13,331 bases of DNA from Pleurocapsa sp. MO_226.B13. Its GTDB lineage: Bacteria > Cyanobacteriota > Cyanobacteriia > Cyanobacteriales > Xenococcaceae. Location of the stretch: the NCBI GenBank assembly GCA_030064795.1, contig JASJEI010000187.1, forward strand, positions 1 to 13,331, given 5' to 3'. Below, piece by piece: positions 1 to 6,762 of the stretch. The notes under the pieces are model-generated. The model was not told the origin of the DNA. It ran no database searches and saw only the letters and a list, made by a program, of their open reading frames with translations. Made by a program: the position numbers and the translations under genes. Numbering within the stretch: position 1 is the stretch's first letter; each line of letters begins with the position of its first letter.

Positions 1-68
1 ATATAGATTTGGATTGAATCTATAATTGCGATCGCAGTAGCGAATAAGTAAGCTTGAAATGTCTTGAA

Positions 69-117
69 AGCTAAGAGCTAAGAGCTAAGAGCTAAGAGCT
101 AAGAGCTAAGAGCTAAA
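69..117. repeat. Heptanucleotide tandem repeat (AGCTAAG)n
   Basis: Six exact copies of AGCTAAG start at 69, 76, 83, 90, 97 and 104, followed by a seventh copy, AGCTAAA, at 111. This is the short tandemly repeated repetitive (STRR) type known from cyanobacterial genomes. Three decayed heptads of the same family (GGCTAAT, AGCTAGT, AGCTTTA) lie at 160-180, nearer the first gene. Any role in the leader of the downstream operon is unknown. Confidence 0.9.
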
Positions 118-224
118 AACCATTTAATAAACAACGTAGACCCTTAACTTGTCACGATTGGCTAATAGCTAGTAGCTTTAGGTTTAAGTTTTTAGAATTT
201 TGCTGTAATTGAGGTCTTTTGCTC

Positions 225-1124
225 ATGATTTCAACCCTAAAACCCACCCCTTGTATTATCACTTGTGCGATCAATGGCATCACATCTCGTGCCATGAATC
301 CTAATGTTCCGATCACACCCAAGGAACAAGCAAGGGCGATCGAAGAAGCTTATAAAGCTGGCGCGAGAGTCGCTCACGTACATCCTAGAGAGGATGATGG
401 TAGCGAATCCCATCGTCCAGAACGCTATCGGGAAGTATTGTACGAAATTAAATCGAGATGTCCTGAAATTATTGTGGAAATCTCAACCCGTGCTACCAGC
501 ATTGAGGATGGAATCGATCGCGGTAGTTGTGTCGAACTAACATCAAAGTTGTGGGGGAATGACGATCGTCTTAAGCCCGATCTGGTTTCACTCAACACGG
601 GAACATTAAATCTTAGAGACACAATTTTTCTTAATTCGCCTCTAGATATTGAATTACAAGCTCGGCGGATTTACAATGCTGGCATCATCCCAGAATTAGA
701 TGTTTTTGAAATTGGGCAGATGGAAAATGCCTTCGAGCTTTTCCGCAAAGGAGTCCTACGAAAACCACTTAATTTTCTTTTTGTACTCGGTAGCGGTGGT
801 ATATCAGCCGATCCAGCTAACCTCTTGCATTTCGTGCGCTCTCTACCCCCTGGAACTCATTGGACTGGATTGGGTGCTGGACGATACAATTTTCCCATTG
901 GTTCTCTGGCTATTCACTTGGGTGGTCATGTTAGGACAGGGCTAGAAGATACAACTTATATTCGCAAGGGTATCAAAGCCAAGTCTAATGCTCAATTGGT
1001 CGAGCAAATGGCACAGTTATGCGAAGAAATCTATGGTAGACCCCTTGCCACACCTCAAGAAGCTCGCGAACTATTAGGATTATCCTCCAAACCCGTATCT
1101 AATTTAAATCTTGCTTATGCTTAA
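225..1124 (+). CDS. BKACE family beta-keto acid cleavage enzyme (Kce-like, DUF849)
   Basis: This is a complete 299-aa member of the BKACE family (3-keto-5-aminohexanoate cleavage enzyme type). The family uses a divalent metal to condense a beta-keto acid with acetyl-CoA, giving acetoacetate and a new CoA thioester. The sequence shows the N-terminal ITCAINGI strand (12-19), the metal-binding HVH motif (His51, His53), the PELD segment, a Gly-rich LGSGG stretch and GGHVRTGLED with the third metal ligand Glu241. It ends with the usual SNAQLVEQ and ATPQEARELLGL signatures. I chose the ATG at 225 because GAGGT at 211-215 lies 9 nt upstream; a TTG at 219 would be too close. Its last 8 nt overlap the next gene, so it heads a coupled operon. 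The substrate cannot be assigned: family members differ mainly in the acid they accept. The family is confident, the reaction partner is not. Confidence 0.88.
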   Translation: MISTLKPTPCIITCAINGITSRAMNPNVPITPKEQARAIEEAYKAGARVAHVHPREDDGSESHRPERYREVLYEIKSRCPEIIVEISTRATSIEDGIDRGSCVELTSKLWGNDDRLKPDLVSLNTGTLNLRDTIFLNSPLDIELQARRIYNAGIIPELDVFEIGQMENAFELFRKGVLRKPLNFLFVLGSGGISADPANLLHFVRSLPPGTHWTGLGAGRYNFPIGSLAIHLGGHVRTGLEDTTYIRKGIKAKSNAQLVEQMAQLCEEIYGRPLATPQEARELLGLSSKPVSNLNLAYA

Positions 1125-1686
1125 CTATCAAACTGAAACAAACATATCGACTGACAGCGTTTTTGGAGTTTTTGCTCTGGGGGATAAAGTACCCAAGATT
1201 CACCCAAAAGCTTGGATTGCACCCACAGCTTTAGTGATTGGCGATGTCGTAATCGAGGAAGGTGCATCAATCTGGTTTAATGCCGTGCTACGAGGAGATA
1301 GAGCATCTATTCATATTGGCAAGTATACTAATATTCAGGATGGCTGTGTAATTCACTCAGATGGGACACCTGTCTATGTGGGCGATCGCGTTAGCGTGGG
1401 ACACCGAGCGACTCTCCATGGATGCTCTATTGGAGCGGGATCTTTGATTGGTATTAACAGTGATGTTTTCGATCGAGTTTCCCTGGGCTGCAATTGTATA
1501 GTTAGTGCGGGTAGTCTGGTGACCAGATCGCCCAGCCCTAACGATAATGTTGTTTTGCGTGGAGTACCAGCTAAAGTTTATCGGGAAACTCGACCAGAAG
1601 AAATCGAGCAAAACCTAATCCGTTCCCAGAGATATGCACAAACAGCAGAGTTGTATCAGCATTCGCTGAGGAAAATTAAATTATAA
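1117..1686 (+). CDS. Gamma-carbonic anhydrase-like hexapeptide-repeat protein
   Basis: This 189-aa left-handed beta-helix protein belongs to the gamma-CA/PaaY/CaiE/YrdA group, which forms trimers. The catalytic framework is intact: Arg59 and Asp61 in LRGD, Gln74 in TNIQDG, and the three metal histidines His80 (VIHSD), His96 (VGH) and His101 (LHGC). One coil reads GINSDVFD where most relatives read GMGAxVLD, so it is a divergent subgroup. It is much shorter than carboxysomal CcmM and lacks the RuBisCO-small-subunit-like repeats, so it is not CcmM. The ATG at 1117 overlaps the upstream stop by 8 nt, which implies translational coupling. Known relatives are either carbonic anhydrases or, like PaaY, CoA-thioesterases. 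The second reading fits a neighbour that produces CoA thioesters, but this is inference. Confidence 0.85.
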   Translation: MLNYQTETNISTDSVFGVFALGDKVPKIHPKAWIAPTALVIGDVVIEEGASIWFNAVLRGDRASIHIGKYTNIQDGCVIHSDGTPVYVGDRVSVGHRATLHGCSIGAGSLIGINSDVFDRVSLGCNCIVSAGSLVTRSPSPNDNVVLRGVPAKVYRETRPEEIEQNLIRSQRYAQTAELYQHSLRKIKL

Positions 1687-1690
1687 TCTT

Positions 1691-2446
1691 ATGTTACATT
1701 TTTTAGGACTGTTGCCGTTGGGAATTGTGGTGGGCTTAGTTGCAGCAATACTAGGGATTGGAGGGGGTTTACTCTATGTCCCCGCTCTTACCTTAGTAGG
1801 AGCTAGCCCAATTCAAGCTACTGCTACTAGTTTGCTAGGAATCTCTCTCGGAGCGATTTCTAGCTCCGTTCAAAATTGGCGATCGCAATCTTTAAATACA
1901 AAATTAGTAATTTTGCTAGCTATTCCTGCCATGTTAACTGTAGGCATAGGAGTGACAGTTGCCAATCAAATTCCCGAAAATTATCTGTTGTTTGGTTTTG
2001 CTGGATTGCAGTTAGTGGCGATTTACCTAATTAATTGGAGAAAAAATTTAGCCAGATCGCAACCAACTAAAACCACTAAATCGATTTCCTTACCCAAGGT
2101 GGCTTCTATTGGTTTTTCGGCAGGAATTTTATCGGGCTTGTTCGGAGTTGGTGGTGGTATTATTATGGTTCCTTTACAAAGGGCATTTTTAGGAGAATCC
2201 CTCAAAGCATCTATTACTACTAGCTTGGGAGCAATTGTTTTAATCTCTGGAGTAGGGGTTACTCAACACGCATTAGCGGCTAATGTACTTTGGCTACCTG
2301 GGTTACTCCTTGGTATCGGTAGTTTGATTGGCGGACAGCTAGGCGCGAGACTACTACCAAAATTGCCCGAAACTTGGGTGCAATATCTATTTACAGGATT
2401 ATTAATTTCTCTTGCTACCTATATGGTTGGGAAAGCATTGGGCTGA
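1691..2446 (+). CDS. TSUP family (TauE/SafE-like) membrane transporter
   Basis: This 251-aa polytopic inner-membrane protein has the internal two-fold repeat typical of TSUP/DUF81 transporters. Each half starts with the Gly-rich motif: GIGGG at 22-26 and GVGGG at 152-156, each followed by a hydrophobic helix with a VP dipeptide. About seven or eight membrane segments are visible, with a basic loop around 110-130. Family members move sulfite, sulfonates, sulfoacetate or other small organic anions. The ATG follows the previous stop after only 4 nt and lacks a well-spaced ribosome-binding site, so it is probably translated by coupling. As last gene of the operon it is a candidate exporter or importer for the substrate or product of the two enzymes. 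I saw no obvious terminator after it. Confidence 0.88.
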   Translation: MLHFLGLLPLGIVVGLVAAILGIGGGLLYVPALTLVGASPIQATATSLLGISLGAISSSVQNWRSQSLNTKLVILLAIPAMLTVGIGVTVANQIPENYLLFGFAGLQLVAIYLINWRKNLARSQPTKTTKSISLPKVASIGFSAGILSGLFGVGGGIIMVPLQRAFLGESLKASITTSLGAIVLISGVGVTQHALAANVLWLPGLLLGIGSLIGGQLGARLLPKLPETWVQYLFTGLLISLATYMVGKALG

Positions 2447-2842
2447 TCGAGAACAGTTTAGCTTTAGGAAAAAGGATAAATTTAAAACTTTTTATACCGC
2501 TATGTTTCATCTGAAATCCAATTAGTAAAACCAGCAAAAAAATAAATAGATTGTATAAACGACTTTGTTGTACTCTTTAAGTAAACGAAGCACAGGTCTA
2601 ATTACAGCTACCTGATTGAACACGGATTTACAATGCTTTGGTGTAGATGTTTTAATATATTCCAACCTCCGTTTTAGTTTTAGGCAAAGTTTTTTTCAAT
2701 ATCTATCATGCCAGAAAAACATTTATGTAACTGATCTTTTGGCGATCGCTATTGTTTCCGTTGCTGTTAGTCATTGCTATACTTTTAATAGATTTGATTT
2801 TACTTGAAACATCCCCTTTGATTAGGTAACTTATTCAAAACT
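2447..2842. other. Gene-poor spacer after the TSUP operon
   Basis: About 400 bp of AT-rich DNA separates the operon from the accessory island. It contains one GCGATCGC octamer near 2743. Short open stretches here have no ribosome-binding site, recognisable domain or good start. A hydrophobic reading around 2740-2810 could be a remnant, but I cannot support a gene. Confidence 0.5.
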
Positions 2843-3043
2843 TCAAGAACGAACATAATCATTCAACGAAGCTGTGGTTTTGTTTCTCCAGACCCAAAAC
2901 CTCACGTGGTCGGGGTTTTCTCGATACTCTTCGGACTTAAAATTGGATTTAGATATCATTGAAAATTCATCAATCAAAGCCACCTGATAGCCACCGATAC
3001 TATCTGTTCCCTTGCTAATAAACTCTTCCTGGTTCTGTTGCAA
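2843..3043 (-). pseudogene. Short ORF fused to the IS6-like palindrome; probable 3' gene remnant
   Basis: A 66-codon open frame reads out of the palindrome at 3031-3082. Its only upstream start is a TTG inside the palindrome arm, so its first codons (LQQN) come from the repeat. The remainder looks protein-like (GGYQVALIDEF, then HVRFWVWRNKT, ending DYVRS) but I recognise no family. An in-frame TAA lies in the palindrome loop. The simplest reading is the C-terminal part of a gene whose 5' part was replaced when the palindrome arose. It lies downstream of, and on the same strand as, the 196-aa gene. It may not be translated. Confidence 0.35.
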
Positions 3044-3082
3044 AAAGTTTTAATGGACAGAAAAACTTTTTGCAACAGAACC
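3031..3082. repeat. 52-bp perfect palindrome with IS6-family-like ends
   Basis: Two exact 21-bp arms (3031-3051 and 3062-3082) flank a 10-bp centre. Each arm begins GGTTCTGTTGCAAA, which matches, from memory, the terminal inverted repeat of IS6-family elements such as IS431/IS257 and IS240. No transposase lies between the arms, so this would be an extreme internal deletion or a miniature derivative. The 8-bp flanks (CTCTTCCT and ATTGTTCT) are not direct repeats, so a target duplication is not visible. The structure could also fold as a strong hairpin in RNA. Confidence 0.7.
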
Positions 3083-3138
3083 ATTGTTCTAACTAATATT
3101 AGAAAGCAAGACCAAAACTTTAAATTTGTTGCGGATAC

Positions 3139-3729
3139 CTAAAGCTGGTAAAGGCTTTTAATGGCGTTCCAGTAAACAGAATCATCATCTGGTATCATTC
3201 TCAAGTATGCAGCTAGCAACGCAAAGCAGATACCTAAATCATCCTCAGTTAAGCTACTAGGCATCTCGCCAGCTAGATCGCTAGAGATGATAAGTTTCTC
3301 ATCCTCGATAAACTTTTCGGCTAGCTTTCTATGGGCTGAAGCAACTCCGAGAAATCGGATGTTGTTATAAGCCAATGAATCACCAACCTTCTTTTTACCG
3401 TCGTTATCTATGATGAAATTGGCTTGGCGACAATATTGGTGGAGATTGGAATCGATAATTAATTGACAATCATCCCCCCAACTGTGTCTATCAATGCGCG
3501 GATACTTCTCGTCTAATTGCTTTAGTAGTTTAGGTACTACAATATCCAAAGTCGCATCATTCCAGATATCACTAGTGCCTACGCGGATAACATGAGCCGA
3601 TTGAGGTATATTTTGACCGTTCTCATCAGCCTTATTAGTAACTATCGCTATGACTAAGCTCTCACTACCAGTTTCACCTCTAGCGTAAGTGATCACTAGA
3701 TTCTTGTGTTCTTCATTTTGGTTTCTCAT
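3139..3729 (-). CDS. Hypothetical protein, 196 aa, island gene
   Basis: This is a complete ORF from ATG (3729) to TAG (3139) with no signal peptide or membrane segment. It has a hydrophobic strand LVIAIV near residue 25-30, a strand QLIIDSN after an acidic DD, the segment YNNIRFLGVASAHRKLAEKF, and a final acidic-then-alanine-rich helix (EDDLGICFALLAAYL). That strand and helix order, with acidic residues at strand ends, loosely recalls the RNase H-like nuclease part of phage large terminases. However, the first expected Asp is not clear, so I leave it unassigned. The start has only a weak GAG nearby. Upstream on the same strand lie the intron-split gene and a truncated ORF, so it may be part of a decayed phage or plasmid module. 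A short basic open frame (3713-3781) overlaps its start. Confidence 0.6.
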   Translation of the reverse strand: MRNQNEEHKNLVITYARGETGSESLVIAIVTNKADENGQNIPQSAHVIRVGTSDIWNDATLDIVVPKLLKQLDEKYPRIDRHSWGDDCQLIIDSNLHQYCRQANFIIDNDGKKKVGDSLAYNNIRFLGVASAHRKLAEKFIEDEKLIISSDLAGEMPSSLTEDDLGICFALLAAYLRMIPDDDSVYWNAIKSLYQL

Positions 3730-3868
3730 ATCTCAATCTTAATTTCTGATTCTGTGACTTCTCCCTAGCGCGTAAACGCATACGGGCTTCATCTCTCGCG
3801 AGACAAACCTGACTGCTCTACGCCACTACATGCGGCGAACTATGCGCCTTTGTCTAGATACACAGCAG

Positions 3869-5285
3869 CTACCATGCATCCCCGACGAGATCGACTTCGC
3901 AGTCAATTTCTTTCCCCGCCAGTCCTGCGGTACTACTCGTATTTGGAATACTCGCGCCATCTAAATACGCTTGGATTTTTACAGATGCGACTCTCGCATC
4001 CAACCCATATCCAAATTTTCTAGGTGCGTTGCTTTGTACCAAGTTACAGCAATTTATAGCTGTTATAGTCGATGTTGGAATCGCTTCCAATCACCTCTAC
4101 TTCAAAACCGTACGTGAGAGTTTCCAACCTCATACGGCGACTCGCTCATAGCCTTGACGCTTCTCAGCTTCGGTGTTCACTTTTAGATTACTCTTACTTG
4201 CGAACTCGGATTGTTTAACGTTGTTTATCCCCTTGTTATCCCATGCTCAACCGCCTTGGAAGTGTCACGACGAGCGCGTTCCCTTGCGCCGTAAAACGAC
4301 GCGGGGTCGCTCGTCAGTTTTAAACTCCTTCTGTACGCATTGGCATTTTTAGGCTTATTAGAGATTATTAAATCGTATCCTCTATGAGACGTAACCTACG
4401 TGGGCATATCCCGCCGATTATCAGGGTTTTAGTACCTGGTTTTCTTGCTCTTTCAAGCAGGGCATTAGCTTTTTAGGTTATCCTTCTCCCTATTTCCTTG
4501 CGCTTTGGTTTTTACTTATGGATATTTTAAGGCTTCAAACTTTCTGATATTTTCCCAATGTACATAACAGTTGATGTCGAGTGACAATTTGTGTTACCTT
4601 GGGTCAGACCAATTGTCTTGACGGATTAGTAGTAATTATGAAATCAAGCTATTTTACTACCTATCCAGGTTCATAGTCTTATCGTTGAAGTTTAACCTCC
4701 ATAGACAATAGGGGTTTCCTCGTTCCTCAGTATCATTTCACGATGAACTTAGGTTCACACAATACACCTGGGTCTTCATCCCACGACACCAATACAAATC
4801 TAATTATTGGCAAACCAGACTCCTTTTTTCTCTTGTGGGTGTAACGCCTATGATAGCTCAGTTAATCAGTCATTACTCTGTAGACCACTATCCTCGCGTT
4901 TCTTACTGTTTTTGTAAGAATTAACAATCATTTTCACAACACAAGGTACCTAAAGATGCTTAAATGTGTTCACGCTATTGTTAACCATATTCATCTCCAG
5001 TAGGAGGGATTCTCTAATGATTTCAAGTTCCCCCCATTGAGCCTCGTAGCACCGCAAGTTATGGGTACCAAACCATAAAATGTGAGCTATCTATTTACTC
5101 CTGTGGTTCGGAGAACAGGAATTTAACCTGTATGATCCAGAATTTTATATTTGCCTTTCTAGGTTCATATAGTACCTTCCTTTATCTCAACTTGTGAGAG
5201 ACTCTGGGTACAACGAGTCGCACAGATTTCTGGCACTTGAGGGGATTATACAGCAGCCAAAACCAATGCTATATAAAGAGTTCAT
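3869..5285 (-). CDS. 84-aa hypothetical gene split by a group II intron (exons 5285-5224 and 4061-3869)
   Basis: Exon 1 starts at the ATG at 5285-5283 and runs 62 nt to the intron boundary. Exon 2 runs from 4061 to the TAG at 3871-3869. Joining them gives 255 nt, an uninterrupted 84-aa frame that begins MNSLYSIGFG, crosses the junction at Leu21 and ends VDLVGDAW. The frame is retained even if the 3' splice site lies 3 or 6 nt earlier. The start codon overlaps the TGA of the preceding ORF in an ATGA arrangement, typical of translational coupling. I recognise no domain in the product; it is Cys-containing near the junction and acidic at the C-terminus. Without splicing, translation would enter the intron. 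Expression therefore depends on splicing with a maturase supplied from elsewhere. The exon join is clear in the sequence; that the gene is functional is inference. Confidence 0.55.
4062..4140 (-). ncRNA. Group II intron domains V and VI
   Basis: Domain V spans about 4140-4104: GCCGTA pairs with TACGGT, a CG two-base bulge precedes the 3' strand, and a TGAG/CTCA distal stem leads to a GGAA loop. The triad position reads CGC rather than AGC, a known variant. Domain VI (about 4104-4062) pairs GTAG with CTAT, GGTG with CATC and TTGGAA with TTCCAA. An unpaired A in CGACTATAAC sits 8 nt from the inferred 3' end, a usual branch-point distance. Confidence 0.8.
4269..4315. repeat. GC-rich hairpin inside intron domain IV
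   Basis: GACGAGCG at 4269-4276 pairs with CGCTCGTC at 4308-4315, enclosing a GC-rich, partly self-complementary centre. It stands out from the AT-rich intron around it. It may be an inserted palindromic repeat or a native domain IV stem. Confidence 0.55.
4789..4810 (-). other. EBS1 hairpin of the group II intron
   Basis: CCAATA and TATTGG form a 6-bp stem. The loop carries AGATTT (plus-strand 4796-4801), complementary to the six bases just before the 5' splice site. This is the expected placement of exon-binding site 1 in domain I. Confidence 0.7.
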
Positions 5286-5479
5286 GAATTGCTATTTAAC
5301 TGTTCAATCTGACGCGAAGCTAATCCTTTAGGGCTTTCATCCCTATACCTTAAAAGGTATGGGAATTCCCGCTCACACATTTTAATATCCTCTGCAATCT
5401 TGAGAATATCACGATCGCCATTATTTGACATTAACTTATCGAAATACCAGCCAGATTGCTTAATCGAATTCACAGGTGT
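5282..5479 (-). pseudogene. C-terminal fragment of an unrecognised gene
   Basis: An open minus-strand frame ends at TGA 5284-5282, reading ...SNNGDRDILKIAED... and ending QIEQLNSNS. The frame stays open up to 5584, but beyond about 5480 it lies opposite a better-supported plus-strand gene remnant. Its only distant start is a TTG, so the protein-like part is probably a truncated 3' end joined to foreign DNA near 5470-5490. Its stop overlaps the ATG of the intron-split gene (ATGA), suggesting the two were once cotranslated. Family unknown. An internal ATG could still give a short product. Confidence 0.4.
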
Positions 5480-5833
5480 AGAAACAGAAGCAGAATCAAC
5501 CCAGAAGCAAGAGAACAGGTCTTCTGAACACAAACAACTGAAGCAACAAACAACTAGAGAAGTCAGAAGGATTGGTTGGAGCAAAAAACAAGCGGTGAGG
5601 TATATTAAGGAACAATATGGAGTAAGCGATCGCGATCGCGGCCGAGTGTCGAGCAGTTGATTAAGTTTAGGGATTATTTTAAAGAGCCACTTAACATGAT
5701 ATACGTAGTTTGGTAAGAACCGAATGCGGTGCGAATCGATGCTGATGGCAGGAAATTCTTGGTAGCGGTAATTGAAGAACCAGAAGAAATTACCCCCACC
5801 GAATTTTCTACTCGTGAACCAGAAAGTAATTAA
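5475..5833 (+). pseudogene. Degenerate 3' remnant of a cyanobacterial gene (RIGWS...YGV motif)
   Basis: The plus frame reads a Gln/Glu/Lys-rich linker, then EVRRIGWSKKQAVRYIKEQY up to about 5619, then hits TGA at 5658-5660. Another frame continues the expected domain as VEQLIKFRDYFKEPLN, which places a frameshift between about 5626 and 5650, right at two overlapping GCGATCGC octamers (5626-5639). That frame meets TAA at 5714-5716 and then stays open to TAA at 5831-5833 (NAVRIDADGRKFLVAVIEE...). The IGWSxxQ...YG...LxxFxxY pattern resembles a small C-terminal domain I have seen in cyanobacterial proteins, but I cannot name the family. No start or ribosome-binding site remains, and the 5' part is absent. 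It is almost certainly not functional. Confidence 0.5.
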
Positions 5834-6072
5834 AATTCGGCTGGTGTTTGACTATTTTTGACCATTTCTAGACAATATTCCAAATCATCCCCTTGCCAAC
5901 TTGGGCTTTTTTGGGCCAAATCAAATATTTCCTGTGGGGTAGAGGAGTTCTCAATCAATTCCTTTAGTTTCTCGAATTGGCTCTGGTTTCGAGCCTGATT
6001 TGATGCGATTAATTCTATAAATCTCTGTTCTCAAGGGTTTTCTTGATTCAATGATGCTGAATAATCGTTCAT
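5830..6072 (-). pseudogene. Small 80-codon gene with an in-frame TGA
   Basis: ATG at 6072 is preceded by a strong GGGAGA ribosome-binding site. The frame runs 80 codons to TAA at 5832-5830 but has TGA at codon 14 (6033-6031). The rest is clearly protein-like: a helical stretch RFIELIASNQARNQSQFEKL followed by STPQEIFDLAQ and a C-terminus ending SQTPAEF. I recognise no named family; the length and helical character would suit a small regulatory or antitoxin-like protein, but that is a guess. Its last bases overlap the end of the convergent plus-strand remnant. Either this is a recent nonsense mutation, or a downstream start gives a shorter protein. Confidence 0.5.
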
Positions 6073-6269
6073 AAATCTTCTCCCAATTCTGACTATATAT
6101 CTAGATTATAGGATCGCGATCGCCGTCGGTAGTCCACCAATTTAATTTTGACAGGTAAATTGAGAATAAAAATAAATCCCTAGGATTTAGTCTAAAAAAT
6201 AGGCGATCGCCTCAAGTTTTTTAAGCAGTATCTTTTCTCTGATGGAAAACTCTTGGCAATTATTAATAT

Positions 6270-6716
6270 TTAATCATTATTTAAATAATTAACTAAAGCC
6301 CGTAACCCAAGACTATAACTATCTGCACCAAAACCGCTAATTTGACCAATAGCCACAGGAGCAATATAGGAATGATGTCGAAACTCCTCTCTGGTGTAGA
6401 TATTACTTAAATGTACTTCTACCGTAGGAATTTTAACTGCTGCTAAAGCATCCCTAATTGCTACGCTTGTATGGGTGTACGCACCCGCATTGATTATAAT
6501 CCCTTGGTGTTTTTCTCTGGCATCATGTATCGCATCTACCAGTACACCTTCATGATTGGACTGCAAGCTGGTAAGAGTAACTTGCAGTTTTTTGGCATCG
6601 TATTTTAAAGCCTCGTCTATTTGCTTGAGAGTTTTTAACCCGTATATTCCAGGCTCTCTCAGTCCTAACAAGTTTAAGTTAGGGCCATGCAAAACTAATA
6701 TGCCGATTTCAGACAA
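6270..6716 (-). CDS. aroQ: 3-dehydroquinate dehydratase, type II
   Basis: This enzyme catalyses trans-dehydration of 3-dehydroquinate to 3-dehydroshikimate in the shikimate pathway, in the cytoplasm as a dodecamer. The 148-aa protein is full length for the family. Visible motifs are HGPNLNLLG (10-18), the flexible catalytic lid with Arg20 and Tyr25 (REPGIYG), QSNHEG (52-57), NAGAYTHTS (76-84), the catalytic pair Glu100 and His102 in EVHLSN, and Arg109/Arg113 in TREEFRHHS. The start is a TTG at 6716: an in-frame TGA sits two codons upstream, so no ATG can extend it, and no clear ribosome-binding site precedes it. It lies 46 nt after the 47-aa gene on the same strand, so it is probably cotranscribed and translated weakly. 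Confidence 0.95.
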   Translation of the reverse strand: MSEIGILVLHGPNLNLLGLREPGIYGLKTLKQIDEALKYDAKKLQVTLTSLQSNHEGVLVDAIHDAREKHQGIIINAGAYTHTSVAIRDALAAVKIPTVEVHLSNIYTREEFRHHSYIAPVAIGQISGFGADSYSLGLRALVNYLNND

Positions 6717-6762
6717 AATTCAATTAAATTAAAGTATTGTAGATTGTAGTTTCAGCAGCTAG

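Larger units (their letters stand above)
4062..5223 (-). mobile_element. ORF-less group II intron (1,162 nt)
   Basis: On the minus strand the element begins with the group II 5' signature GTGCG at 5223-5219. Near its 3' end lies domain V, with GCCGTA pairing TACGGT, followed by a domain VI hairpin ending in GACTATAAC. A hairpin at 4789-4810 presents AGATTT in its loop, which pairs perfectly with AAATCT, the last six bases of exon 1 (EBS1-IBS1). The base 5' of EBS1 (U) can also pair with the first base of exon 2 (A), as in delta-delta'. Roughly 5223-4560 would hold domains I-III and 4560-4141 domain IV. I find no reverse-transcriptase frame or YADD-like motif, and none of the short frames inside resembles an intron-encoded protein. 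It is therefore immobile alone and would rely on a maturase in trans. The distal part of domain V is slightly longer than the classical form, so catalytic competence is unproven. Confidence 0.85.

Noticed and set aside
69..117. CRISPR array
   Set aside because: Units are 7 bp and contiguous without spacers; this is a simple tandem repeat.
219..224. TTG at 219 as the start of the BKACE gene
   Set aside because: The GAGGT ribosome-binding site ends at 215, leaving only 3 nt to this TTG; the ATG at 225 has 9-nt spacing and fits the family N-terminus.
2616..2807. Plus-strand 63-codon frame
   Set aside because: Starts at a non-ATG codon without ribosome-binding site, has no recognisable motif and unlike-protein composition.
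3713..3781. Short basic frame (RMRLRAREKSQNQKLRLRYEK) overlapping the start of the 196-aa gene
   Set aside because: Only 22 codons from the nearest ATG and no ribosome-binding site; it may be the tail of a lost gene but cannot be supported.
4141..5218. Hidden reverse transcriptase/maturase in the intron
   Set aside because: Minus-strand frames are short and contain no YADD-like or maturase signature, so I call the intron ORF-less.
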